From contig CAUJEY010000093.1 of assembly GCA_963169325.1 (NCBI GenBank), forward strand, positions 50,117-114,116: a DNA stretch of 64,000 nt. The letters are read 5' to 3'. This document shows positions 25,311-33,821 of the stretch, one piece after another; the first letter of the stretch is position 1, and each line of letters begins with the position of its first letter. The notes under the pieces were generated by a model. It was not told the origin of the DNA and made no database searches. It saw nothing but the letters and a program-made list of their open reading frames with translations. Source of the stretch: Bacteroidota bacterium (lineage in GTDB: Bacteria; Bacteroidota; Bacteroidia; Chitinophagales; Saprospiraceae). A program made the position numbers and the translations under genes.

Positions 25311-26921
25311 ATGAAAAATATTCGCATTTTCCGGCAGCCCCTCTCCTTTTTTCTTACGCTCCTGATGATATCCGGCACGCTCAGTTGCTACAGCCGCCGG
25401 CAAATGCAAAAAACAAAACTGTCTACAGTCGATATCAGCCAACTGCATTTTGTCATCGTTGACTCCCGTACGCCGGCGAGCAATATGTGGTTACTTTCTA
25501 AGGTGGAAATGGGTGAAACGGCCCTCAGTGCCCGCATCGACCGGGCTTCACCCGATTTTGCACAAGAAATTGCGACCATCAACAGTAACAGCGAAATGGC
25601 CGCCCACCAAAATTTGGTCTTGTTTTATGTCGATTCGGCGATTATAAAAACCTATAAAGAGGGGCCCAAAATGAGCCTGGCATACAGTGACATTATAAAA
25701 ATAGAAGTCTTCAAACCCGATGCGGCCAAAATTATCGGTTTGGTGTTGGGCGGTATTGCCGCCACATTCGGTACCGCGATCATTATCTTAATCATTGCCT
25801 GCGCCTGCCCGTATGTTTACGCCGAAACACCACAAGGCGAACAATTCGTGGGCGAACTATATGCGGGCGCGGCGTTTCCGCAACTCGAACGCCACGACTG
25901 GCTGCCGCTGCCTAACCTGAAGGCTACCGACAACCGGTATGCCATCACCCTGGCAAACCGGTTGTTTGAAAACCAGCATACCAATCTGCTGGAACTGGAA
26001 GCGCTCGACGCCGCGCCGGGTATCCGGCCGCTGTACGACAAATATGGCCGCCTGCATACCATCAGTGCGCCGCAGTCCCCCATTGCTGCAACAAATGTTT
26101 CCGGAAAAAATGTGCTGGCAGAGGTAATAAATGCAGACGACAATATCTTTCGCGGCGATTTGCAAAATACCACGCCCGACGCTACGGAGCAACTCCGCCT
26201 CACCTTTGCCAAACCCAAAAACGCCAAACAAGCCAAACTGCTGATCAACGCCAAAAACAGCTTTTGGATGGACGTCGTGTACCGGGAGTTTCAGGATGAA
26301 TTAGGCATTTACGGTCCCAAAGTGCGGCAGAAGTACCTGAAAAAATCCGCCGCAGAAAACCTCGCCTGGATAGAACGCCAAAAAATGCCCCTCGCCGTCT
26401 GGATAGAAACGACGCCCGGCCATTGGGAAAAATCAGATTATTTCAACATCGCCGGCCCGATGGCTTTTAAAAACGACGTGTTGCCGATTGACCTCTCCCG
26501 GGTGTCCGGCGACACGGTTCGGCTACGGCTCGAATACGGCTTCAACTTCTGGGAAATCGATTACGCCGCCCTGGATTTTTCAGCCGATCAGCCCGTGAAA
26601 AAACAAACGCTGCGGCCGGCCAGTGCACTGACGAAAAAAGGGGAAGAGGTGGCGAAGGCGCTTTCCGACGACGACGATCAATATTATGATCAACCCAATA
26701 TCGGCGACGATGCGCGCATCACCTTCGCCGCGCCCCCTTTGCAGCCGGGGTATGCCCGTACCTTCATCATGCACGCTAAAGGGCACTACGATATCCGGCA
26801 CGAACCGGCCGCCGGCCGGCCCAATATTTTCCGCTTAAAGGCCTGGGAAAAAGAAAACGCCTTACCCCGGCTTTCCCGGGAGCGGTGGCTAGAGGCTAAA
26901 CAGTTGACGATCAGCCAATAG
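25311..26921 (+). CDS. Uncharacterised lipoprotein at the head of a biosynthetic-type operon
   Basis: 536 residues from ATG 25311, chosen because MKNIRIFRQPLSFFLTLLMISGTLSCYS is a clean lipoprotein signal (Cys26). A second strongly hydrophobic segment (IIGLVLGGIAATFGTAIIILIIACACPYVYA, about residues 144-174) follows a region rich in charged residues. The later part has VWIETTPGHWEKSDYFNIAGP and a run of Asp (DDDDQYYD). I do not recognise the family. The stop is 16 bases before the radical SAM gene, so it is probably co-transcribed. Confidence 0.8.
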   Translation: MKNIRIFRQPLSFFLTLLMISGTLSCYSRRQMQKTKLSTVDISQLHFVIVDSRTPASNMWLLSKVEMGETALSARIDRASPDFAQEIATINSNSEMAAHQNLVLFYVDSAIIKTYKEGPKMSLAYSDIIKIEVFKPDAAKIIGLVLGGIAATFGTAIIILIIACACPYVYAETPQGEQFVGELYAGAAFPQLERHDWLPLPNLKATDNRYAITLANRLFENQHTNLLELEALDAAPGIRPLYDKYGRLHTISAPQSPIAATNVSGKNVLAEVINADDNIFRGDLQNTTPDATEQLRLTFAKPKNAKQAKLLINAKNSFWMDVVYREFQDELGIYGPKVRQKYLKKSAAENLAWIERQKMPLAVWIETTPGHWEKSDYFNIAGPMAFKNDVLPIDLSRVSGDTVRLRLEYGFNFWEIDYAALDFSADQPVKKQTLRPASALTKKGEEVAKALSDDDDQYYDQPNIGDDARITFAAPPLQPGYARTFIMHAKGHYDIRHEPAAGRPNIFRLKAWEKENALPRLSRERWLEAKQLTISQ

Positions 26922-26937
26922 GGATAATACACAACAC

Positions 26938-28110
26938 ATGGGAGCGATTATTCAAAATAACCCCGTCATGCCGGCCAACATCACCGGCTGGCGCTTCAGG
27001 CTGCTGGAACTGAAAATGTTTTTCCGCCTTGCGAAGATAGCCTTCGACATGTATCCACGCCAGGCCGACGCCTGGCGGGCGCTGCGCCGGCATATCCCGG
27101 TACATCTGGCCTACCGGCAGGCCTGCCATCTCACTAAAGCCGTACGCGTTGGGGAGCGCGTATTCACCCAGTTGTCCTTTCCGCATATCGACAGTGCCGC
27201 GATGAAGGTAATGGCCGCCGGCGAGTTGCAGAAAAGCGTACCGGTAGCCGGGCGCCACCCCGGCCTGAACAAAATACTCCTGGCCGTTACCAAAAAATGT
27301 TCGCTGCAGTGTGCCCATTGTTTCGAATGGGAGGCACTTAATGGCCGCGAAAGCCTGTCGGCAGCGGATATACTGCATATCATCCGGAAATTTCAGGCCG
27401 ACGGGGTGGCTACAATCGAACTGAGCGGCGGCGAACCGCTCAATCGTTACGATGACCTGCTCCGCATTGTACAGGAAAGCGATACGGAACAAACAGACTT
27501 TTGGCTCATCACCTCAGGCTTCCGACTAACTGCCCAACGGGCACTGGATTTGCGCGAAGCGGGACTGGTGGGCGCTGCTATCAGCCTCGACCACTGGGAT
27601 GCCGGGGCGCACGACCGGTTCCGGGGAATGGAAGGAAGTTTTGAATGGGCCCGGCAGGCGGTGCAAAACGCCAAAGCAGCCGGCCTCGCGGTCGGCCTGG
27701 CCCTGACCGTTGTACGCGAGTTCTGCACACCGGAGCACCTGTGGCGCTATGCGCAACTCGCGCGGGAATGGGGTGTACACCTGATCCGTATACTGGAGCC
27801 GCAACCTGTGGGACATTTTGCCGGTCAGGATGTGTTGTTGAGGCCCGCCGATATCGCCGTTCTGGAAGAATTTGTCCGCAAAATCCAACGGGAGCGCGCC
27901 TGCCGCAACTTCCCGGTGGTGGATTATTATGCGCCCCATCAGCGCCAGGCAGGCTGTTCTGGCGCCGGCAAACGTTTTTTGTACGTGGATACCGATGGCG
28001 ATATGCACGCCTGCCCGTTTTGCCAGAAAAAATGCGGCAGCGCCATTACCGAAAAAATTTCGGTGGGAATAGCCAACATGGCAACGGCGGGTGGGTGTCA
28101 TATCTATTAG
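26938..28110 (+). CDS. Radical SAM enzyme with SPASM-like C-terminus
   Basis: 390 residues. CSLQCAHC (Cys121, 125, 128) is the CxxxCxxC site for the SAM-binding 4Fe-4S cluster; IELSGGEPL is the GGEP motif. ISLDHWDAGAHDRFRGMEGSF follows the usual core order. The tail has CSGAGKRFLYVDTDGDMHACPFCQKKCG, a Cys-rich SPASM-like region for auxiliary clusters. About 110 residues of unusual N-terminal helix precede the core. Substrate unknown. It is followed by AurF-like, KAS III-like and SDR genes, so it probably modifies a fatty-acyl or peptide-type intermediate; this is inference from context. Confidence 0.9.
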   Translation: MGAIIQNNPVMPANITGWRFRLLELKMFFRLAKIAFDMYPRQADAWRALRRHIPVHLAYRQACHLTKAVRVGERVFTQLSFPHIDSAAMKVMAAGELQKSVPVAGRHPGLNKILLAVTKKCSLQCAHCFEWEALNGRESLSAADILHIIRKFQADGVATIELSGGEPLNRYDDLLRIVQESDTEQTDFWLITSGFRLTAQRALDLREAGLVGAAISLDHWDAGAHDRFRGMEGSFEWARQAVQNAKAAGLAVGLALTVVREFCTPEHLWRYAQLAREWGVHLIRILEPQPVGHFAGQDVLLRPADIAVLEEFVRKIQRERACRNFPVVDYYAPHQRQAGCSGAGKRFLYVDTDGDMHACPFCQKKCGSAITEKISVGIANMATAGGCHIY

Positions 28111-28172
28111 TCCTGGGGTATATTACCTTTCAACGAATATTAAAAGCCAACGTCCCGTACGTCTACCTAACC

Positions 28173-29075
28173 ATGCCGAAACCATCCATGCCGACCGATC
28201 AGCTTGCGCAAATAGAACGTCTCATTCGCATCAGCAAAGAACACCCGCTATTACCGGAAACATTTATTCCCTGGAACACAGCCGAACGGGAGGAACATGT
28301 TTTTTTGGCGGAAAAACTGGTCTCTTTATCCAATCATCCCATTTACAGCGCCCTGACGACCGTTCAAAAACGGGAGCTGGCACGTCGGGAAGTCGTGCAG
28401 GCGATGTACGGTTATTGTTGGTCGGAAGGATTGTTTTGCCTGTTTATGACCCGTTATATCCTGCACCGCGCACCCGACGACCCGGAGCGCCGTTTCTTGC
28501 TGCGCGAAATTGTGGAAGAAAGCCGCCACCAGGAAATGTTTGCCGACACGATTGAAAATCTGGGACGAAAGCCGGTGCCGCTTACCCGGTTTCACCGTTG
28601 GCTGGGCGGCGTTTGTGTAAAACTATTTCCGCCCGATTTCGCATTTTTGTCCTGTCTCGCCGTGGAAATGATGGCCGACCGCTATGGCGAGCACCTGCGA
28701 AAAGAACCCGGCATTTTTCCCGTTTTGCAAAAGGTGGCTCAACTCCACAATATCGAAGAAGCGCGCCATATCCTGTTTACAAAAATGCTGCTGAAACGGT
28801 ACACCGACACCGCGGGTTTCTGGCGCAGTACCATGTACAGTTTAGTGGTATTGCTCAATATGTGGTTTTTTCAAAGCACTTACGTTCGCGCAGAAATCTA
28901 CCGCGATATTGGCGTGCAAAATCCGGCTCGAATACGCAGACAGGCATTTGCGAACTACCAGCGCCGGTTTGCCGAAGAGTGTCTCGACAGTCTCCTGGAA
29001 TTTGTGAATTCCTTTAACGGTTTTAACGTTCTGACCCGCCCCTTGTGGCGCTGGGTGATGAAAATACAGGCATGA
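28173..29075 (+). CDS. AurF-like diiron oxygenase
   Basis: 300 residues from ATG 28173. The ferritin-like four-helix metal set is complete: Glu85 (WSEGLF), Glu116/His119 (EIVEESRHQEMF), Glu165 (CLAVEMMAD) and His192/Glu196/His199 (HNIEEARH). The extra histidine beside the usual two is a mark of AurF/CmlI-type N-oxygenases (PF11583-type). The frame is open for 176 codons upstream but these overlap the radical SAM gene in another frame. The stop overlaps the next start (ATGA). Could oxidise an amine or a C-H bond; substrate unknown. Confidence 0.85.
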   Translation: MPKPSMPTDQLAQIERLIRISKEHPLLPETFIPWNTAEREEHVFLAEKLVSLSNHPIYSALTTVQKRELARREVVQAMYGYCWSEGLFCLFMTRYILHRAPDDPERRFLLREIVEESRHQEMFADTIENLGRKPVPLTRFHRWLGGVCVKLFPPDFAFLSCLAVEMMADRYGEHLRKEPGIFPVLQKVAQLHNIEEARHILFTKMLLKRYTDTAGFWRSTMYSLVVLLNMWFFQSTYVRAEIYRDIGVQNPARIRRQAFANYQRRFAEECLDSLLEFVNSFNGFNVLTRPLWRWVMKIQA

Positions 29076-30067
29076 AAAAATCAAAAATTGCCGACCTCTC
29101 CGTGTATCTCCCGGAGCGCGTAGTCACAAATCAGGAGTTGGAAAAACGCCTGTGCATTCCCGGCAAACAGATTCCGGACGGAATTCTCGAACGGCTTTTT
29201 GGTATTCAGGAGCGGCGATTTGCGGCTCCGGGCGAGCAGGTGTCCGACCTGGCAACACAGGCGGCGCGCCCCATTGTGGATCGCGCCGGCGCAGACAGTA
29301 TTGGATTCCTGATTTTCGCCTCCGCCAGTTCCGACCTGATCGAGCCGGCTACCGGTAATATCGTCCAGCACAAACTCGGCCTGCGCTGCCCGGTTCTGGA
29401 TGTAAAAAATGCCTGCAACAGTTTCACGACCGGACTAATGACTGCCGCCAGTTTTATTGCTTCCGGCGTGTCCGAGCAGGTACTGGTTGTGAATGGTGAA
29501 AAACTGAGCGACGCAATCCGCGACGAAATAACCAATGCCGGCCAGTTGCACCGGCATCTGGCTGCTTTTAGTTTGGGCGATGCGGGGGCGGCAGCGTTAG
29601 TGCGCGCTTCCGACGATTCCAGCGGGTTTCATTTTCAACGTTTTATGACCCGCGGCGAGCACTGGCGCCTTTGCACCATCGAGGGCGGCGGTTCTATGTT
29701 TCCCCACGACCCCGACCGGAATTATTTTGAAGGCCAAACCGCCGGTTTAAAAAACGTGATGGCAGAAGCGGCATCCGCCTTTTTTCACGAGTGCCTGAAT
29801 GAGGCCGGGTGGAAACCGGCTGATATTCAGCATCTGTTTGCCCATCAGGTGTCGGCAGAGTCGTCGCGCATGATCGCTCGTATGACCGGCGTACTGCCAT
29901 CGTGTAGCGAGGAGGTTTTTGCGCGATACGGCAATACGGCGGCGGCATCCATCCCGCTGGCGATGTTCGAGCGCTTCCGGCGCGGGGAAATATGCAAAGG
30001 CGACAATATCGCCCTGCTCGGCCTGGCCGCGGGGGTAAGCGTATCGGTACAATTGTTAAAATGGTAA
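29072..30067 (+). CDS. KAS III-like 3-oxoacyl-ACP synthase
   Basis: 331 residues from the ATG at 29072, which overlaps the previous stop. Thiolase-fold condensing enzyme with the FabH triad: Cys115 (KNACNSF), His258 (FAHQVS) and Asn288 (YGNTAAASIP). The N-terminus has SVYLPERVVTNQELE, and ends in LLGLAAGVSVSVQLLKW. A housekeeping FabH normally sits with plsX or rpmF; here it sits between AurF-like and SDR genes, so a role in a specialised pathway (starter condensation or head-to-head condensation, as in OleA) is more likely. Which one cannot be told from sequence alone. Confidence 0.9.
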   Translation: MKKSKIADLSVYLPERVVTNQELEKRLCIPGKQIPDGILERLFGIQERRFAAPGEQVSDLATQAARPIVDRAGADSIGFLIFASASSDLIEPATGNIVQHKLGLRCPVLDVKNACNSFTTGLMTAASFIASGVSEQVLVVNGEKLSDAIRDEITNAGQLHRHLAAFSLGDAGAAALVRASDDSSGFHFQRFMTRGEHWRLCTIEGGGSMFPHDPDRNYFEGQTAGLKNVMAEAASAFFHECLNEAGWKPADIQHLFAHQVSAESSRMIARMTGVLPSCSEEVFARYGNTAAASIPLAMFERFRRGEICKGDNIALLGLAAGVSVSVQLLKW

Positions 30068-30093
30068 TTTAAAAAAATAAGACAACCGGAACC

Positions 30094-31128
30094 ATGCAAC
30101 TATTCATCACCGGCGCTACCGGTTTTATCGGCTCCTGGCTGGTGCGATATTTTGCCGCCGGAGGCCGGTCGCCGACAGCGTCGGGGCGCGGCGATCCGCC
30201 TCAATCCCTGTTGGATTTGGCGGGTTATCTGCGCGCCGATATTTGCCGGCCCATGGCCACGGTGGGGGCGGATGTTGTGATTCATGCCGCTGCCCTGGCT
30301 TCCGATACGGCCACGGCGCCGGCCCTGAAGGCGGTCAACATACACGGCACGCGACATGTTTTTGAGGCGACGCGCGACTGCAAGATATTCCTGTATATTT
30401 CATCCAGTTCGGTGTACGACAACCGGAATACGGCGCATGTGGAAGATGAACCCGTCGATTACCGGCGCCTCTCGCCTTACGGGCTTTCCAAGCGGCTGGC
30501 GGAAGAATGGCTGTTGCAGCAGGATTGGCGCCGGCGAACCCTGGTAATTCTGCGACCGCGTGCCGTGTACGGTCCCGGCGACCGGGTGTTGTTGCCCCGG
30601 CTGTTGCGCCTGCGGCGGCGCGGTCAGATCATCATCCCGGGCGATCTGCGGGTGCAAAGCGCGCTGACGTATGTCGGCAACCTGTGTCAGGCCGTAGCCG
30701 CCTGCCTCGTTTATTTTGAAAAACATCCCGGCGGCGCGCATTGTTTCAATGTGAGCGATGCGGAGCCATACGAAATGCGCGATGTCGTCGGCAATCTTTT
30801 GTCGGCGGTCTATGGAGATCAAATGCCGTTTCGGGAGATACCTGTGTTACCTTTGAGCGTGGCAGCACGGGTATTGGAGTGGCTGCACATCCCGGCGCCC
30901 TTCACCCGGTTTGGATTGGCCGCCGCTACCCAAAACAACGTCATGAATATAGAAAAAATTAACCAAACCATTGGTTTTCAACCGGAAAAAAATCTGTGGG
31001 AAGTCCTAACGGATATTGGCGCCTGGGCAAATGCAGCAGGATTGCCGGCCGTGCAAGCCGGGGCGGCAGGCTTGCCCTGGAACAAAGTAACCGGCTCCTT
31101 TTTTATTCCGCCGCTAAACCGCTCTTAA
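30094..31128 (+). CDS. NAD(P)-dependent epimerase/dehydratase (extended SDR)
   Basis: 344 residues. GATGFIGSWL (7-16) is the Rossmann nucleotide motif; Tyr129 and Lys133 (SPYGLSKRLAEEW) form the YxxxK catalytic pair with the serines of ISSSSVYD. RPRAVYGPGD and the C-terminal region fit extended SDRs such as 3-beta-hydroxysteroid dehydrogenase-like enzymes or OleD. Its place next to the KAS III-like gene suggests it reduces the 3-oxo product; inference. Confidence 0.9.
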   Translation: MQLFITGATGFIGSWLVRYFAAGGRSPTASGRGDPPQSLLDLAGYLRADICRPMATVGADVVIHAAALASDTATAPALKAVNIHGTRHVFEATRDCKIFLYISSSSVYDNRNTAHVEDEPVDYRRLSPYGLSKRLAEEWLLQQDWRRRTLVILRPRAVYGPGDRVLLPRLLRLRRRGQIIIPGDLRVQSALTYVGNLCQAVAACLVYFEKHPGGAHCFNVSDAEPYEMRDVVGNLLSAVYGDQMPFREIPVLPLSVAARVLEWLHIPAPFTRFGLAAATQNNVMNIEKINQTIGFQPEKNLWEVLTDIGAWANAAGLPAVQAGAAGLPWNKVTGSFFIPPLNRS

Positions 31129-31138
31129 GCAGACTAAA

Positions 31139-31906
31139 ATGTCACCCTCCTCCTCCCTGCAAAATTTCCTCGACGCCGCGGTGCACCAATACAATACCCC
31201 GGCTTTTATTGCGGACGACCCCATCCGCATTCCGCACCGTTTTGACCGCCTGCAGGACCGCGAAATCATGGGATTTTGGACCGCCACCCTGGCCTGGGGG
31301 CAGCGCAAAACCATTATTCAAAGCGCCGAACGGCTCATTCAACTTATGGACGGCGCGCCTTTTGATTTTGTGACCAACCACGTGGAAACAGACCGGAAAC
31401 GTTTTCTTGAATTCAAACACCGCACGTTCCAGGCCACGGACACCTTGTACTTTCTGGAATTTTTTCAAAACTACTTTCGCCGGCACGCCTCCCTGGAGCA
31501 TGCCTTCGCCCGCCACCTGCAAACGGGCGACGCCACCGTGGAAAATGCGCTCACCGGGTTTCACCGCGATTTTTTCGACCACCCCTTTGCGCCCGACCGC
31601 ACCCGCAAACACGTGGCCACCCCGGAGCGCGGTTCCACCTGCAAACGGCTCAACATGTTCCTGCGCTGGATGGTACGCCACGATGCCGCCGGCGTCGATT
31701 TCGGTCAGTGGACCCAAATCCAACCCAGGCAATTGCTGATGCCCTTGGACGTTCACGTGGAACGCGTAGCCCGCCGGCTGGGCTTGCTGCAACGCCCGCA
31801 AACCGACTGGAAAGCCGTACTCGAACTGACAGAAAACCTGCGCGCCTTTGATGCCGGGGACCCGGTGAAGTATGATTTTGCCTTGTTTGGAATGAGCGTT
31901 GGTTAA
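31139..31906 (+). CDS. TIGR02757 / DUF2400 family protein
   Basis: 255 residues. The C-terminal pattern PRQLLMPLDVHVERVARRLGLLQRPQTDW ... DPVKYDFALFGMSVG and the N-terminal DIREIMGF-type start are diagnostic of this family, which has a helix-hairpin-helix DNA-glycosylase-like fold. Function is not established. It starts 10 bases after the SDR stop and ends the plus-strand run. Its stop codon is the start of a very large inverted repeat. Confidence 0.88.
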   Translation: MSPSSSLQNFLDAAVHQYNTPAFIADDPIRIPHRFDRLQDREIMGFWTATLAWGQRKTIIQSAERLIQLMDGAPFDFVTNHVETDRKRFLEFKHRTFQATDTLYFLEFFQNYFRRHASLEHAFARHLQTGDATVENALTGFHRDFFDHPFAPDRTRKHVATPERGSTCKRLNMFLRWMVRHDAAGVDFGQWTQIQPRQLLMPLDVHVERVARRLGLLQRPQTDWKAVLELTENLRAFDAGDPVKYDFALFGMSVG

Positions 31907-32169
31907 ATGTGGTCAATGTGATCAATGTGGTCAATGTGTTTTAAATGTGGTCAATGAGATCAATGAGGTCAATGTGCGTACCCGTTTGTCATTCCGTAGG
32001 AACCTGTTCGCTCTACGTTCCGCTCTGCGTGATTTCCCTGGCAGATTGAACTAGTTTTTTACAAACGTAACGTGAACAGGTTCCTACGGAATGACAAACG
32101 GGTACGCACATTGACCTCATTGATCTCATTGACCACATTTAAAACACATTGACCACATTGACCTCATTT
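31905..32169. repeat. Giant palindrome with perfect 88-bp arms filling a convergent gap
   Basis: Bases 31922-32009 are the exact reverse complement of 32074-32161 (88 of 88); outer sequence continues the match imperfectly. The arms contain 9-nt words TCAATGTGG/TCAATGAGA and a unique part GTACCCGTTTGTCATTCC. The spacer is 64 bases. The left end overlaps the TIGR02757 stop codon; the right end reaches the glycosyltransferase stop codon. Confidence 0.97.
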
Positions 32170-33321
32170 AGACATCCGTTTTTTCCATTCAAATTTCCGG
32201 AAAAACAAACTCGCTGCACCCATGACTCCAATATAAGCCGTGTGCAGCAAAAACGAAGGCCAAAACCATGTCAACAAATCTCGCCGCCGGAAAAAACCAC
32301 ACATTTCGCGCAGCAACAAATAGTCCGCGCCGGCTTTAACGGTTACCTGTATCAGCAATATCCAGAAGAGCATGGGTGAAAAAACAACCAATACCGTGTT
32401 CAGCAAAATCGTGCAGCAAAACAACCACACTGCCGCCAGCACCAGTCGCACGGGCGTTTCGGGTAAAGCGGCGTTTTTTGTGCCCCAGCGCAGGCGTTGT
32501 TGAAAAAAAGCGCGCCAGTCCGGCGCAGCGGGAGTGCATACTGCGGCGCCGGCGTTTTTCAGGAAGAAGATACTGTCGGGCCAACGGCGCGCTATTTTTT
32601 GCAGTAAAAACAAATCATCGCCCGACGCCGTTTGCGCGTCGCCGGCAAAACCATTCATGGCTTCAAAGGCGGTTTTGGGGTAAGCCAGGTTGGCGCCGTT
32701 GCCCATGCGTTGCCAACCCAACCGGATGCCGGCCCCGGTGATGCCCATCGTGCCGGCCACGTCGAGCGCCTGAAAATAGTGGAGCAAATGGCGTTCCTGG
32801 TGGATCATCACCGGGGCAACGATGGCTTTGGGTTGCCGGGTTTCGTAAGCCGATACCAGTAAAAGTAACCAGTCGGGCGGCGCCAGGCAATCCGCGTCGG
32901 TGGTGACGATAAGTTCGCCCCGGGCCCCGGCGATGGCCGCCTGGATCGCTCTTTTTTTGCCGAAAACCGGCATGTTTTCCGGAACGGGTAAATCGGCCAG
33001 GCGAAGCAGGCGGATATTTTTCGGTTGATTTTCAGCCATCTTCAAAACAATCTCCCCCGTCTCGTCATCCGAAAAATCGTCCACGACCAAAATTTCCAGT
33101 AAATGCCGGGGATAAGAACCGCCCAGCACCGATTGCAGGCAGGCGCCGATGTTTTGCGCTTCATTGCGGGCCGGGACAACGACCGTGACGGCCGTTCGCG
33201 GCACGAAATCAGGTGGTATCTGCCAGCAGGGCAAGCGACGCCAGCCATACAGATAAAGGGCCATGATTACCGCGTAGGTCACAGTCAGGGCGAGGGAAAG
33301 GCAGATATATCCGGAAAACAT
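32164..33321 (-). CDS. Family 2 glycosyltransferase, membrane-bound
   Basis: 385 residues. N-terminal membrane helix, then a GT-A domain: TVVVPARNEAQNIGACLQSV, VVDDFSDDET, TTDADCLAPPDW (DxD-type) and QQRLRWGTK (QxxRW, typical of processive enzymes). Two or three C-terminal membrane segments follow (LVLAAVWLFCCTILLNTVLVVF; LLTWFWPSFLLHTAYIGVMG). Probably builds a surface or membrane glycan; acceptor unknown. Its 3' end touches the large palindrome. Confidence 0.9.
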   Translation of the reverse strand: MFSGYICLSLALTVTYAVIMALYLYGWRRLPCWQIPPDFVPRTAVTVVVPARNEAQNIGACLQSVLGGSYPRHLLEILVVDDFSDDETGEIVLKMAENQPKNIRLLRLADLPVPENMPVFGKKRAIQAAIAGARGELIVTTDADCLAPPDWLLLLVSAYETRQPKAIVAPVMIHQERHLLHYFQALDVAGTMGITGAGIRLGWQRMGNGANLAYPKTAFEAMNGFAGDAQTASGDDLFLLQKIARRWPDSIFFLKNAGAAVCTPAAPDWRAFFQQRLRWGTKNAALPETPVRLVLAAVWLFCCTILLNTVLVVFSPMLFWILLIQVTVKAGADYLLLREMCGFFRRRDLLTWFWPSFLLHTAYIGVMGAASLFFRKFEWKKRMSK

Positions 33322-33349
33322 GTTCCTGGAATGATGAAATGGCGCACCA

Positions 33350-33715
33350 CTATTTTAACAACACCACCGCAAGCGCCAAAACGGCTGGCAACGCCTGCAC
33401 AAAAAATATCTTCCGGCCGGCGGTGGCGCCGCCGTACACCCCGGCTACGATTACGCAGGACAGGAAAAATACGGCCACATTGTCGGCCCAGGCCGGCTCG
33501 CCGATGAGCAAGGACCATATAAGACCGGCAGCGAGAAAACCGTTGTAAAGGCCCTGGTTGGCGGCCATTGTTTTGGTGGGTTTGAACAGTTCAGGCGCCA
33601 TGGCGCCGCGAAAGACCTTTTTGCCCCGGGTTTCCCAGGCGAACATTTCCAGCCAGAGGATGTACAGGTGTTCGGCGGCCACCAGGGCGATGAGGATTTG
33701 ACTGAGTAGTTGCAT
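33350..33715 (-). CDS. DUF1304 membrane protein
   Basis: 121 residues with four hydrophobic helices. AAEHLYILWLEMFAW and NQGLYNGFLAAGL are the DUF1304 signatures. Function unknown. 28 bases upstream of the glycosyltransferase gene on the same strand, so likely co-transcribed with it; divergent from PBP1a. Confidence 0.88.
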   Translation of the reverse strand: MQLLSQILIALVAAEHLYILWLEMFAWETRGKKVFRGAMAPELFKPTKTMAANQGLYNGFLAAGLIWSLLIGEPAWADNVAVFFLSCVIVAGVYGGATAGRKIFFVQALPAVLALAVVLLK

Positions 33716-33756
33716 GATTTTGAAAAATGATGAGGGGCTAAAGATACTTCTTCCGA

Positions 33757-33786
33757 TTTGGCTTAGTCTTAATTTGTCTATCTTTG
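33757..33786 (+). promoter_or_regulatory. Promoter of the PBP1a gene
   Basis: TTTG (33757-33760), 18 bases, then TATCTTTG (33779-33786): the best full -33/-7 pair in the window. Confidence 0.72.
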
Positions 33787-33821
33787 TACGTTCGTTTCAA
33801 CCCTGTCGTTTTAAACCCGTT

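Noticed and set aside
27645..28172. Possible 176-codon N-terminal extension of the AurF-like gene
   Set aside because: It overlaps the radical SAM gene in another frame and is Arg/Gly/Pro-rich without family similarity; the ATG at 28173 gives the normal length.
33714..33821. 36-codon upstream extension of PBP1a
   Set aside because: The best promoter pair in the window (33757-33786) lies inside it, and residues before MSEPQHL do not fit the family.
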